Translations under genes and position numbers: made by a program
Assembly (NCBI GenBank): GCA_900545755.1
Contig: URAG01000036.1
Span: 1-21,775, forward strand
Direction: 5' to 3'
DNA: 21,775 bases
Source of the DNA: an uncultured Cloacibacillus sp.
Lineage (GTDB): Bacteria > Synergistota > Synergistia > Synergistales > Synergistaceae
Notes under the pieces: model-generated
Told to the model about the DNA's origin: nothing
The model's input: only the letters and a program-made list of their open reading frames with translations
Databases searched by the model: none
Shown here: positions 1-6,317 of the stretch, piece by piece
Position numbering within the stretch: the stretch's first letter is position 1
Layout: each line of letters opens with the position of its first letter

Positions 1-536
1 AAGATATGGCGCTAGTCGCGCTTTTCGCGGCGCTTACGGCGATCGGGGCGTTCATCAGGATTCCGGTTCCAGTCGTGCCGTTCACACTGCAATTTTTATT
101 TTCCAATCTCGCTGGGCTCCTGCTGGGGCCGAGGCGCGGCGCTGCCGCGGTCTGCGTCTACATGGCGGCGGGGCTGATAGGCATCCCTGTTTTCACGCAG
201 GGCGGCGGGCCGTGGTACGTGATGAACCCGACCTTCGGCTACATAGTCGGCTTTGCTGCGGGCGCGTGGCTCGCCGGCAGGATAGCGCAGTCGATGGAGA
301 CGAGCAGCTTCGCCCTTCTGCTGGTCGCGAGTTTTGCGGATATCGCCGTGGTCTACGTTTTCGGAGTTACATACTACTGGTTCGCGGCGTCATACTTCGT
401 GGGCTCGCCTGTCGCCGTCTCCGCACTCTTGCTTTACGGCCTCGTACTCGCCGCGCCGGGCGACGTCGTACTCTGCTTTGTATCCGCGGCGCTCGCCGCA
501 AAAATTCTTCTCCGTATCGGAGGCGGAAATTTGTAA
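1..536 (+). CDS. bioY: BioY, biotin transporter substrate-binding (S) component, 5'-truncated by the window edge
   Basis: Integral membrane biotin-binding S component, which works alone or with an ECF energizing module to import biotin. The visible 176 residues from the ATG at base 6 are hydrophobic throughout, with several membrane segments. They carry the family's N-terminal ALFAALTAIGAFI, the VPFTLQ turn, the LAGLLLGPRRGA stretch and the GGGPWYVMNPTFGYIVGF segment. The codon before that ATG (GAT, bases 3-5) is open, and BioY proteins usually have a few residues before the ALFAALTA stretch, so I think the real start lies upstream and the ATG at 6 is internal. The stop TAA at 534-536 overlaps the bioB ATG (TAATG), so the two genes are translationally coupled. 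Any upstream biotin operator is outside the window. The family call is secure from the sequence; the 5' end is not. Confidence 0.88.
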   Translation, partial: DMALVALFAALTAIGAFIRIPVPVVPFTLQFLFSNLAGLLLGPRRGAAAVCVYMAAGLIGIPVFTQGGGPWYVMNPTFGYIVGFAAGAWLAGRIAQSMETSSFALLLVASFADIAVVYVFGVTYYWFAASYFVGSPVAVSALLLYGLVLAAPGDVVLCFVSAALAAKILLRIGGGNL

Positions 537-1498
537 TGACTGTCAAAGAACTTAAAGAAAAGGTGATGTCAGGCGAAAGCCTAACTAAGGAGGAAGCGTT
601 GTCGCTCGAAACCGCTGACATCGAGGAGCTGTCGCGCGCCGCCGACGATATACGCAAACGCTTCGCAGGCGGAGGCTTCGACGTATGCACGATAATCAAC
701 GCTAAGAGCGGGTGCTGCACGGAAAACTGTAAATTCTGCGCACAGTCGGCCGCCTACCGCTCCGGCGCAAAGGAATATCCGCTGATCGGCGCCGGCGAAG
801 CGCTGCGCGAGGCGCGCCGAAGCGAGCGGAGCGGCATAGGCCGCGTCGCGCTCGTAACCTCAGGCAGAAAGCTCAGCAAGTCCGAGGTTGAAAAGGTCTG
901 CAAGGTATACGCAGCGCTGCGCGACAAATGCGGAATAAGCCTCTGCGCGTCGCACGGCCTGCTGGATTACGAAGATTTCGTGCAGCTTCGGGCGGCGGGC
1001 GTGACGCGCGTCCACAACAATCTTGAAACCTCGCGCCGCAACTTTCCGAACGTATGCACGACGCACAACTACGACGACAAAATCGCCGCGATAAAGGCCG
1101 CCGTGCGCGCGGGGCTTGAGGTTTGCAGCGGCGGCATAATCGGCATGGGCGAGAGCTTCGCCGACCGCGTGGAGATGGCCTTCGAGCTGCGCGGCCTCGG
1201 CGTGAAATCCGTGCCTCTCAACGTGCTGAACCCTATAAAAGGCACGCCATACGAAAATCTGCCGCGGCTCGGGTACGGCGATATAAAACGCGCTGCGGCG
1301 CTTTTCCGTTTCGTACTGCCGGACGCAGCGGTACGTATGGCGGGCGGGCGCGGCCTGTTGGCTGACAAAGGGCGCGCAGCCTTCCGTTCTGGAGCGAACG
1401 CCGCAATATCGGGAGATATGTTGACGACCGCGGGCATCTCCGTCGAGGAGGACATGAAGATGATAAAAGAACTTGGCTGCGAGGTGAAAAGGCCGTGA
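536..1498 (+). CDS. bioB: BioB, biotin synthase (radical SAM)
   Basis: Inserts sulfur into dethiobiotin to make biotin, using a radical-SAM [4Fe-4S] cluster and a sacrificial [2Fe-2S] cluster. The 320-residue protein has the usual length. The radical-SAM CxxxCxxC motif is C61-C65-C68 (CTENCKFCAQS), with an extra Cys at 60. Downstream are the BioB signatures VHNNLETS, CTTHNYDDK, SGGIIGMGES and NVLNPIKGTP. I chose the ATG at 536 because it overlaps the bioY stop, has GGAGG at 519-523, and begins an N-terminus (MTVKELKEKVMSGE) typical of clostridial BioB. A longer open frame reaching back to 212 lies inside bioY and is read in the wrong frame there. The gene ends by overlapping the bioD GTG start by four bases. 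Confidence 0.96.
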   Translation: MTVKELKEKVMSGESLTKEEALSLETADIEELSRAADDIRKRFAGGGFDVCTIINAKSGCCTENCKFCAQSAAYRSGAKEYPLIGAGEALREARRSERSGIGRVALVTSGRKLSKSEVEKVCKVYAALRDKCGISLCASHGLLDYEDFVQLRAAGVTRVHNNLETSRRNFPNVCTTHNYDDKIAAIKAAVRAGLEVCSGGIIGMGESFADRVEMAFELRGLGVKSVPLNVLNPIKGTPYENLPRLGYGDIKRAAALFRFVLPDAAVRMAGGRGLLADKGRAAFRSGANAAISGDMLTTAGISVEEDMKMIKELGCEVKRP

Positions 1499-2196
1499 GC
1501 CGCGCGCTTTTCGTAACCGCAACAGGAACGGACGCGGGGAAGACCTACGTTACGGCGCTTATTGTGAAGCGGCTGCGCGGCGCTGGCATCAGCGCCGGTT
1601 ATTACAAGGCCGCGCTCAGCGGCGCGGAGGAACGCGGCGGGAAACTCGTCCCCGGTGACGCGGATTTCGTCGCGCACGAAAGCGGCATGAGAGAAGCGCC
1701 TGAAAGCCTAGTCTCCTACGTTTATAAAAATCCGCTATCGCCGCATCTCGCCGCGCAGATCGAAGGCAACCCGCCGGAGCTTGACGTTATAAAGCGCGAT
1801 TTCGCACTCGCGCTCAAGAAATACGACTACCTCTGCGTCGAGGGCTGCGGCGGAATCGTATGTCCGATACGCTGGGATGACAAACGCCTTATGCTTGAAG
1901 ACATAATCAAAGCCTGCGGCCTCTCCGTCGTGATAGTCTCGCCGTCGGGCCTCGGCTCGATAAACTCGGCCGTCCTTACCGCCGGACATGCGCGTGCAAG
2001 CGGAATAGCGGTGCGCGGAATAATCATGAACGGTTACGACGAAACGAATCTTATGCACAGAGACAACAAAAAAATGATAGAGGAGCTCACGGGCGTCCGT
2101 GTCGCAGCCTGCGTCAAGCGCGGCGACAGGGAGCTGAATATCACGCTTGAAGAGCTTCGCGGACTTTTCGGGGAGGCGGCTGAATTTGACGCTTGA
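1495..2196 (+). CDS. bioD: BioD, ATP-dependent dethiobiotin synthetase
   Basis: Closes the ureido ring of dethiobiotin from 7,8-diaminopelargonic acid, CO2 and ATP. The 233-residue protein opens with a P-loop, GTDAGKT at residues 11-17. It has GYYKAALSG, the catalytic-lysine region of the clostridial BioD type, and EGCGGIVCPI, the counterpart of the common EGAGG segment. The GTG start at 1495 overlaps the bioB stop (GTGA) and has GAGGTGA about seven bases upstream, so the bioB-bioD junction is coupled. Its 3' end overlaps the start of bioA by 11 bases. BioD acts immediately before BioB in the pathway and after BioA, so the three genes together convert 7-keto-8-aminopelargonate to biotin. Confidence 0.95.
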   Translation: MSRALFVTATGTDAGKTYVTALIVKRLRGAGISAGYYKAALSGAEERGGKLVPGDADFVAHESGMREAPESLVSYVYKNPLSPHLAAQIEGNPPELDVIKRDFALALKKYDYLCVEGCGGIVCPIRWDDKRLMLEDIIKACGLSVVIVSPSGLGSINSAVLTAGHARASGIAVRGIIMNGYDETNLMHRDNKKMIEELTGVRVAACVKRGDRELNITLEELRGLFGEAAEFDA

Positions 2197-3532
2197 AGAA
2201 AGAGATTTGCTCCACATCTGGCATCCTTGCTCTCAGATGAAGGACTACGAGGAGCTGCCGCCGATACCGATAGCACGCGGGCGCGGCGTTCACCTCTACG
2301 ACGTTTACGGAAAAGAATACATCGACATAGTCAGCTCGTGGTGGTGTAACCTGCTTGGACATTGCAACCCCGTGATAAACGCCGCCGTCAGAGAACAGCT
2401 GGAGCGCCTTGAACACGTAATATTCGCGAACTTCACACACGAGCCTGCGATACGCCTTTGCGAGGAGCTTTCAGAAATCGTGCCGCACGGCCTGACGAAG
2501 TTCAACTTCTCCGACAACGGCTCCGCCTCCGTGGAATGTGCGCTCAAGATGGCATTTCAGTACCAGCACCAGACTGGACATCCCGAAAAGACGAAATTTA
2601 TCTGCCTTTCGGACGGCTACCACGGCGAGACGATAGGCGCGCTCTCCGTCGGCTGCCTCGACCTTTACGCGAAGCTGTACAAGCCTATGCTGATGGACGT
2701 GGCGCGTATTCAGGCCCCCGACTGCTACCGCTGCCCGTGCGGTAAAGAGCGCGGCGGCTGTGCCGTAGAGTGTTTCGCATTCGCTGAGCGGCTGTTCGAG
2801 GAACAGGCTGCGGAATGCTGCGCAGTCATAGTCGAGCCGCTGCTTCAGGGCAGCGCAGGCATGAGGATATATCCCGCTGAATATTTGACGAAGTTGCGCG
2901 CTCTCTGCGACGAATACGGCGTTCTGCTGATCGCCGACGAAATAGCGACGGGATTTGGACGCACCGGAAAGATGTTCGCTTTCGACCATACGGGCGTAAG
3001 CCCGGATATAATGTGCATATCGAAAGGGCTGACCGGCGGCTATATGCCGATGGCGATAACTGTCGTGACTGACGAAATCTACAATGCTTTCTACGCCGAC
3101 TACCGCGAGGGCAAGGCCTTCATGCACAGCCACACCTACAGCGGCAACCCGCTCGGCTGCGCTGCGGCGCTCGCCGTACAGAAGATACTGCGCGAGGAGA
3201 AAATAATAGAAAAAACAGCGCCGCGCGCGAAGTACCTGAACGCGCTGCTCAACGAGGCCTTCGCCGCGCATCCGAACGTAGGCGAAATTCGCCACATCGG
3301 GCTGATAAACGCGATGGAAATCGTCGATGATAAAAAAACGAAAAATGCCCTCGACAGCGAAAAGCGCACAGGCTACGCAATATACAAAGAAGCCCTCAAA
3401 CGAGGACTGCTCTTGCGCCCGCTCGGCGACGTCATATACTTCAACCCGCCGCTCATAATCGACGAAAAAGAGATGGACGAAGCCGTCAGCCGCGCGAAAG
3501 CGGCATTCAACGCGGTGATGGGGTTGCGTTAA
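2186..3532 (+). CDS. bioA: BioA, adenosylmethionine-8-amino-7-oxononanoate aminotransferase
   Basis: PLP enzyme that transaminates 7-keto-8-aminopelargonate to 7,8-diaminopelargonate, classically with S-adenosylmethionine as amino donor. Class III aminotransferase features are all visible: HIWHPCSQM near the N-terminus, YHGETIGALSVG, DEIATGFGRTGK (PLP-binding D251), SKGLTGGYMPMA with the Schiff-base K280, and HSHTYSGNPLGCAAA. I chose the TTG at 2186 because GGGAGG sits at 2171-2176 with good spacing and because it gives a 448-residue protein beginning just before HIWHPC. The alternative TTG at 2147 adds 13 residues and lacks a comparable ribosome-binding site. The gene overlaps bioD by 11 bases. 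No hairpin terminator is visible between its stop and the tRNA promoter. Donor specificity (SAM or lysine) cannot be read from the sequence. Confidence 0.94.
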   Translation: MTLEERDLLHIWHPCSQMKDYEELPPIPIARGRGVHLYDVYGKEYIDIVSSWWCNLLGHCNPVINAAVREQLERLEHVIFANFTHEPAIRLCEELSEIVPHGLTKFNFSDNGSASVECALKMAFQYQHQTGHPEKTKFICLSDGYHGETIGALSVGCLDLYAKLYKPMLMDVARIQAPDCYRCPCGKERGGCAVECFAFAERLFEEQAAECCAVIVEPLLQGSAGMRIYPAEYLTKLRALCDEYGVLLIADEIATGFGRTGKMFAFDHTGVSPDIMCISKGLTGGYMPMAITVVTDEIYNAFYADYREGKAFMHSHTYSGNPLGCAAALAVQKILREEKIIEKTAPRAKYLNALLNEAFAAHPNVGEIRHIGLINAMEIVDDKKTKNALDSEKRTGYAIYKEALKRGLLLRPLGDVIYFNPPLIIDEKEMDEAVSRAKAAFNAVMGLR

Positions 3533-3551
3533 AACTCCGTGCACTTATGTG

Positions 3552-3579
3552 TTGACAAAATCAAAAAATGCTGTAGAAT
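3552..3579 (+). promoter_or_regulatory. Sigma-70-type promoter for the tRNA-Lys/tRNA-Glu pair
   Basis: A perfect -35 TTGACA (3552-3557) and a -10 TAGAAT (3574-3579, 5 of 6) are separated by 16 bp and end 21 bp before the first tRNA. The same -10 hexamer is used in front of ctsR. There are no competing elements nearby, and a stable RNA pair downstream fits a strong promoter. Confidence 0.8.
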
Positions 3580-3600
3580 ACCTCCTTGTGATGTGCGAGT

Positions 3601-3676
3601 GAATCGCTAGCTCAGTTGGCAGAGCACCGGACTTTTAATCCGGGTGTCCCGGGTTCAAGTCCCGGGCGATTCACCA
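3601..3676 (+). tRNA. tRNA-Lys (anticodon UUU)
   Basis: A 76-nt cloverleaf with encoded CCA. The acceptor stem is GAATCGC (3601-3607) with GCGATTC (3666-3672), discriminator A, CCA at 3674-3676. The D stem is GCTC/GAGC. The anticodon stem is CCGGA/TCCGG with loop CTTTTAA, anticodon TTT at 3634-3636. The T stem is CCGGG/CCCGG with loop TTCAAGT. All stems pair perfectly. UUU reads both lysine codons. It is the first gene of a two-tRNA transcript, four bases before tRNA-Glu. Confidence 0.98.
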
Positions 3677-3680
3677 CTGC

Positions 3681-3756
3681 GGTCCTATCGTCCAGAGGCC
3701 TAGGACACCGCCCTTTCAAGGCGGCGACACGAGTTCGAATCTCGTTAGGACCGCCA
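3681..3756 (+). tRNA. tRNA-Glu (anticodon UUC)
   Basis: A 76-nt cloverleaf with encoded CCA. The acceptor stem is GGTCCTA (3681-3687) with TAGGACC (3746-3752), discriminator G, CCA at 3754-3756. The anticodon stem is CCGCC/GGCGG with loop CTTTCAA, anticodon TTC at 3715-3717. The T arm carries the GTTCGAAT signature. It is probably cotranscribed with tRNA-Lys from the promoter at 3552 and ends 13 bases before a terminator. Confidence 0.98.
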
Positions 3757-3769
3757 TTTCGATTAACGG

Positions 3770-3804
3770 ATGGCAATCTTGCTAACGCAAGGTTGCCATT
3801 TTTT
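3770..3804 (+). terminator. Rho-independent terminator of the tRNA operon
   Basis: A 12-bp stem (ATGGCAATCTTG at 3770-3781 with CAAGGTTGCCAT at 3788-3799, one G-U pair) closes a six-base loop and runs straight into six T residues (3799-3804). Confidence 0.9.
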
Positions 3805-4060
3805 CTTATCCCAGTATTGCCTGACAAATACTTCCAAGCCTGCTTTGTTTTTGTTTTACTTGCTGTTTGTGTTTATTCTGTGCGGCCATGTTAAAAACAA
3901 AACTTAAGGAAAACAAACTAAAACGGGCAAAATATGCAGGCGGTTAAGTTGCGCATATTCACTATGATAAAATGTCATAAGCAATAAAAATTGGAATGAA
4001 GAGTTGAGTATGTAATCTGCTTGAGAATGATGAATATGATTTTGTAAAGGGGATGGAAAA
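3805..4060 (+). other. AT-rich intergenic region before the aminotransferase gene
   Basis: About 255 bp that are clearly more AT-rich than the flanking genes and contain no convincing gene. It must hold the promoter of the aminotransferase. Candidate -10 hexamers TATGAT and TAAAAT lie at 3963-3973, but no good -35 stands at the right distance. A 7-bp inverted repeat, AATATGC (3931-3937) with GCATATT (3953-3959), lies just upstream of those hexamers and could be an operator. The ribosome-binding site AAAGGGGA is at 4046-4053. Confidence 0.4.
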
Positions 4061-5215
4061 ATGGATATTTCTTCTCTGATTTCTGATAAAGTTCGCTCTA
4101 TTCCGGTTCCTAAGATGGCGGCGTTCTTCAACCTTCCGCAGGACGTCATATCTCTCGGGTTGGGGGAACCGGGGTTTTCTACCTCTTCCGTGGTAGGGAA
4201 CGGCGCGATCGAGGCAATTAGCTCGGGGAAGACATTCTATCCTCCTAGCAACGGCTACGCTGAGCTAAAAACGAAGATATCAGAGTATCTCGCAGAGCGT
4301 TTCAACATCCGTTATTCTCAGGATGAAGTGCTGCTCACCCCTGGTTCGTCCCTCGGCCTCGACGACACGATAAGGGCCTTCGTCTCCGACGGCGACGAGG
4401 TGCTGCTGCCGAAACCGGCTTATGGGTTTTACGCGACGCTCGTGCGCCTTTCTGGCGGCGTGCCGGTCTTCGTCCCTACATACGAAAAGAACGGATGGGC
4501 GCTCGACGCGGACGACGTGGCGGCGGCGATAACGCCGAGGACGAAGATGCTTATCCTCAATTATCCTAACAACCCGACCGGCAGCGTTATGTCCGACGCG
4601 CAGTTGGCAAAGATTGCCGACGTTATAAGGGACAAGGAGATTATCGTGATTTCTGACGAAGTTTACGCCGAGTTCGTCTACGACGGGAAACACTGTACGA
4701 TTCTGCACCAGCCTGGTATGCGCGAGCGCACGGTCTTTATCTCAGGTTTTTCAAAGTCGATGGCGATGACCGGCTGGCGCATAGGCTATCTCTGCGCGCC
4801 AGCCGCGCTGTTTGAGCCCATCGCCATGATAAACGCTTCTACTGTGATGTGCGCGCCCGGAGTGGCGCAGTACGCCGCGCTGCGTGGGCTGGAGCGTGGG
4901 CGCGGCGACATTGCGCGTATGGCGGAGGAATACCGCGCGCGGCGCGATTATATATGCGGGCGCGCGCATAAGTTTGGCTGGCGGTGCAGCCCGCCGCGCG
5001 GAGCGTTCTATCTCTGGGCTGACATCTCGCCGTCGGGCTGGACTGCGGAGGAGCTTGTGCATACGCTTATCCGAGAGTGCAAGGTCGCGCTGATGCCTGG
5101 GACGATATTTGGCGGCGATTATGCGAATTTCGTCAGAATAACTTACTCTTACGACATGGAGACGATCCGGGAAGCGATGGACAGGATAGAAGCGTTTCTC
5201 TCGCGGCGCGCATAA
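4061..5215 (+). CDS. PLP-dependent class I/II aminotransferase (aspartate aminotransferase superfamily)
   Basis: Cytosolic fold-type I transaminase of 384 residues, a normal length for the family. Visible active-site landmarks are NNPTG (170-174), the PLP-binding ISDEVY (D199, Y202), the Schiff-base lysine K232 in SGFSKSMAMTGWRIGY, and the C-terminal substrate-carboxylate arginine R359 in RITYS. The pattern suits the subgroup that includes bacterial AspB- and PatA-type enzymes acting on aspartate, alanine, aromatic or branched-chain substrates. The exact substrate cannot be assigned. The ATG at 4061 has AAAGGGGA eight bases upstream. The gene is monocistronic, preceded by an AT-rich gap and followed by a strong terminator, so its neighbours give no functional hint. 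Confidence 0.93.
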   Translation: MDISSLISDKVRSIPVPKMAAFFNLPQDVISLGLGEPGFSTSSVVGNGAIEAISSGKTFYPPSNGYAELKTKISEYLAERFNIRYSQDEVLLTPGSSLGLDDTIRAFVSDGDEVLLPKPAYGFYATLVRLSGGVPVFVPTYEKNGWALDADDVAAAITPRTKMLILNYPNNPTGSVMSDAQLAKIADVIRDKEIIVISDEVYAEFVYDGKHCTILHQPGMRERTVFISGFSKSMAMTGWRIGYLCAPAALFEPIAMINASTVMCAPGVAQYAALRGLERGRGDIARMAEEYRARRDYICGRAHKFGWRCSPPRGAFYLWADISPSGWTAEELVHTLIRECKVALMPGTIFGGDYANFVRITYSYDMETIREAMDRIEAFLSRRA

Positions 5216-5246
5216 ATCCGCAGAGAGGCGGCGCGTATAACAAACG

Positions 5247-5287
5247 AAACGGCGGGAAACATGATAAGATTATCTCCCGCCGTTTTT
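5247..5287 (+). terminator. Rho-independent terminator after the aminotransferase gene
   Basis: An 11-bp perfect stem (AAACGGCGGGA at 5247-5257 with TCCCGCCGTTT at 5275-5285) encloses a 17-base loop that contains a smaller GATAA/TTATC pairing. The right arm runs into TTTTT ending at 5287. Confidence 0.88.
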
Positions 5288-5319
5288 CTGTGTAAAAATC
5301 CGGCGCGAAAGGGGAGAAA

Positions 5320-5988
5320 ATGATGGATTTTGACGTTCATGAATGGTGCGCTGAATTTCTGCGTAAGATTGAGGGGGCATTCGGCGGCGCGCTCGTCTTT
5401 GCTGGCCTCCAGGGCAGCCGCGGGCGCGGCGAAGCTGGAAATGAGAGCGATATCGACCTCGTCGTTGTGCTGAAAGAGCTGACGCCGCGTGAGCTCGGCC
5501 TTTACGCCGAGGTACTGGCGTCGATGCCGTTTTCGGAAAAAGCCTGCGGCTTTATCTGCGGCGAGCCGGAGCTGCGCGCTTGGAGCGCGTCGGAGCTGTT
5601 TCTGCTGTATCACGACACGACGCCGCTCTGCGGTTCGCTCGATTTCATAGCGCCGCTGATCGACGGCGGAGCAGCGAAGAAGGCTCTCAAAGACGGAGCA
5701 TGCGCGATATACCACGGCTGCTGCCACAACAGGCTTTACGAGAAGAGCATTGATATCCTTGGCGTTCTATATAAATCAGCGTTTTTCACAGCGCGCGTGA
5801 AACATTACTGCGAGACAGGACGCTTCGTCAAAAAGCTGAACGAGCTCATGCGCGGCGCGGATAGCGGCGATATAGAAATCCTGGCAACATTTGCAGATTT
5901 CCGCTCCGGACAGATACGTGAAGGTGATTTTATTAAATTGTCAGACGTGCTTATAAAATGGAGCTCCGGCGTGATCCGCCACAGCTGA
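5320..5988 (+). CDS. Nucleotidyltransferase-domain protein of unknown function
   Basis: A 222-residue soluble protein with the DNA polymerase beta-like nucleotidyltransferase signature near its N-terminus: GS at residues 32-33 in GSRGRGEAGNESDIDL, then the metal-binding pair D44 and D46. It resembles the MNT/KNT-type domain. The remaining 170 residues show no motif I can name. They contain a Cys/His patch (HGCCH) around residue 130 and a helical C-terminus, so this is larger than the minimal MntA-type antitoxins, and no HEPN partner is encoded next door. The ATG at 5320 has AAGGGGAG just upstream; a second ATG follows immediately. It lies alone between a terminator and the ctsR promoter. It could be an aminoglycoside-type or tRNA/protein-modifying nucleotidyltransferase, and I cannot choose. 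Confidence 0.8.
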   Translation: MMDFDVHEWCAEFLRKIEGAFGGALVFAGLQGSRGRGEAGNESDIDLVVVLKELTPRELGLYAEVLASMPFSEKACGFICGEPELRAWSASELFLLYHDTTPLCGSLDFIAPLIDGGAAKKALKDGACAIYHGCCHNRLYEKSIDILGVLYKSAFFTARVKHYCETGRFVKKLNELMRGADSGDIEILATFADFRSGQIREGDFIKLSDVLIKWSSGVIRHS

Positions 5989-6035
5989 CGGTATTTTTTT
6001 AAGCTTGCAAACGCAACAAAACTCATTTATGCGTA

Positions 6036-6052
6036 GGTCAGGGAAGGGCAGA
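6036..6052 (+). promoter_or_regulatory. Degenerate CtsR-box-like tandem repeat
   Basis: The 17 bases GGTCAGG-GAA-GGGCAGA match the known CtsR operator RGTCAAA-NAN-RGTCAAA at 11 of 15 defined positions, with the correct three-base spacing. It lies 19 bp upstream of the ctsR -35. A second, poorer candidate in reverse orientation (CTTGACC-TT-TTTGTTC, 6070-6085) overlaps the -35 itself but has a two-base spacer. Neither is good enough to be certain; location in front of ctsR is the main support. Confidence 0.3.
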
Positions 6053-6070
6053 AATATTTTTTGTCTTTTC

Positions 6071-6099
6071 TTGACCTTTTTGTTCTAATAGAGTAGAAT
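6071..6099 (+). promoter_or_regulatory. Sigma-70-type promoter of the ctsR-mcsA-clpC operon
   Basis: A -35 TTGACC (6071-6076, 5 of 6) and a -10 TAGAAT (6094-6099, 5 of 6) are separated by an ideal 17 bp. Transcription should begin near 6106, giving a leader of about 210 nt before the preferred ctsR start. Confidence 0.78.
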
Positions 6100-6111
6100 A
6101 CACGCAACGGT

Positions 6112-6131
6112 ACAGAATGAAAGCATTCTGT
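6112..6131 (+). repeat. Perfect 8-bp inverted repeat at the start of the ctsR leader
   Basis: ACAGAATG (6112-6119) and CATTCTGT (6124-6131) are exact reverse complements around the spacer AAAG. It lies about six bases into the predicted transcript, where it could be a DNA operator or a stem-loop at the mRNA 5' end. It does not match the HrcA CIRCE element or the tandem CtsR box. Confidence 0.6.
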
Positions 6132-6317
6132 TAAACGGAGGACGGTAAAAGCGAAACCGAAAAATATGCGCGTCACGCGCGACAAAAATCCGGTGCGTTC
6201 CGGTATAGCTTATCGCATCGCGCAGTTAGGAAAAAGAAAAATCCTGGAATCGCTTTATTGAAATTGACAAAACATCGGCCGAAACTGGCCGAGAAATTTG
6301 GGAACGGAGTGAGCGCG

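Larger units (their letters stand above)
5989..6317 (+). other. ctsR upstream region: promoter and structured 5' leader of about 210 nt
   Basis: This 329-bp stretch holds no confidently called gene. It contains a degenerate CtsR-box-like tandem (6036-6052), a strong promoter (6071-6099), a perfect inverted repeat (6112-6131), a short GCGCG/CGCGC hairpin around 6167-6180, an 11-base-spaced direct repeat TCCGGT (6189 and 6199), and a six-pair hairpin TCGGCC/GGCCGA (6275-6292) 26 bases before the preferred ctsR start. An ATG at 6166 opens a 31-codon frame ending at 6261; it has no well-placed ribosome-binding site, so it is not listed as a gene. Confidence 0.5.

Noticed and set aside
212..535. 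Extended 5' end of the bioB reading frame, inside bioY
   Set aside because: The extension is an Arg-rich out-of-frame reading of bioY. The ATG at 536 has a ribosome-binding site and matches the BioB N-terminus.
2471..3544. 357-codon open frame on the - strand opposite bioA
   Set aside because: Antisense shadow of a GC-rich gene. The + strand encodes a complete, motif-perfect BioA and the - product shows no recognisable domain.
3612..3894. Open frames on both strands across the two tRNA genes (about 92 and 71 codons)
   Set aside because: They translate the tRNA sequences themselves (the well-known spurious tRNA-derived peptides) and have no ribosome-binding site. Both tRNAs fold perfectly.
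5960..5998. Possible terminator after the nucleotidyltransferase gene (T run at about 5992-5998)
   Set aside because: The T run is real, but only three- or four-pair stems precede it and the best one is some 14 bases away. Not strong enough to call.
6264..6292. Perfect TTGACA at 6264-6269 as a second ctsR promoter
   Set aside because: No -10-like hexamer lies 15-19 bp downstream; that position is occupied by GC-rich hairpin sequence.
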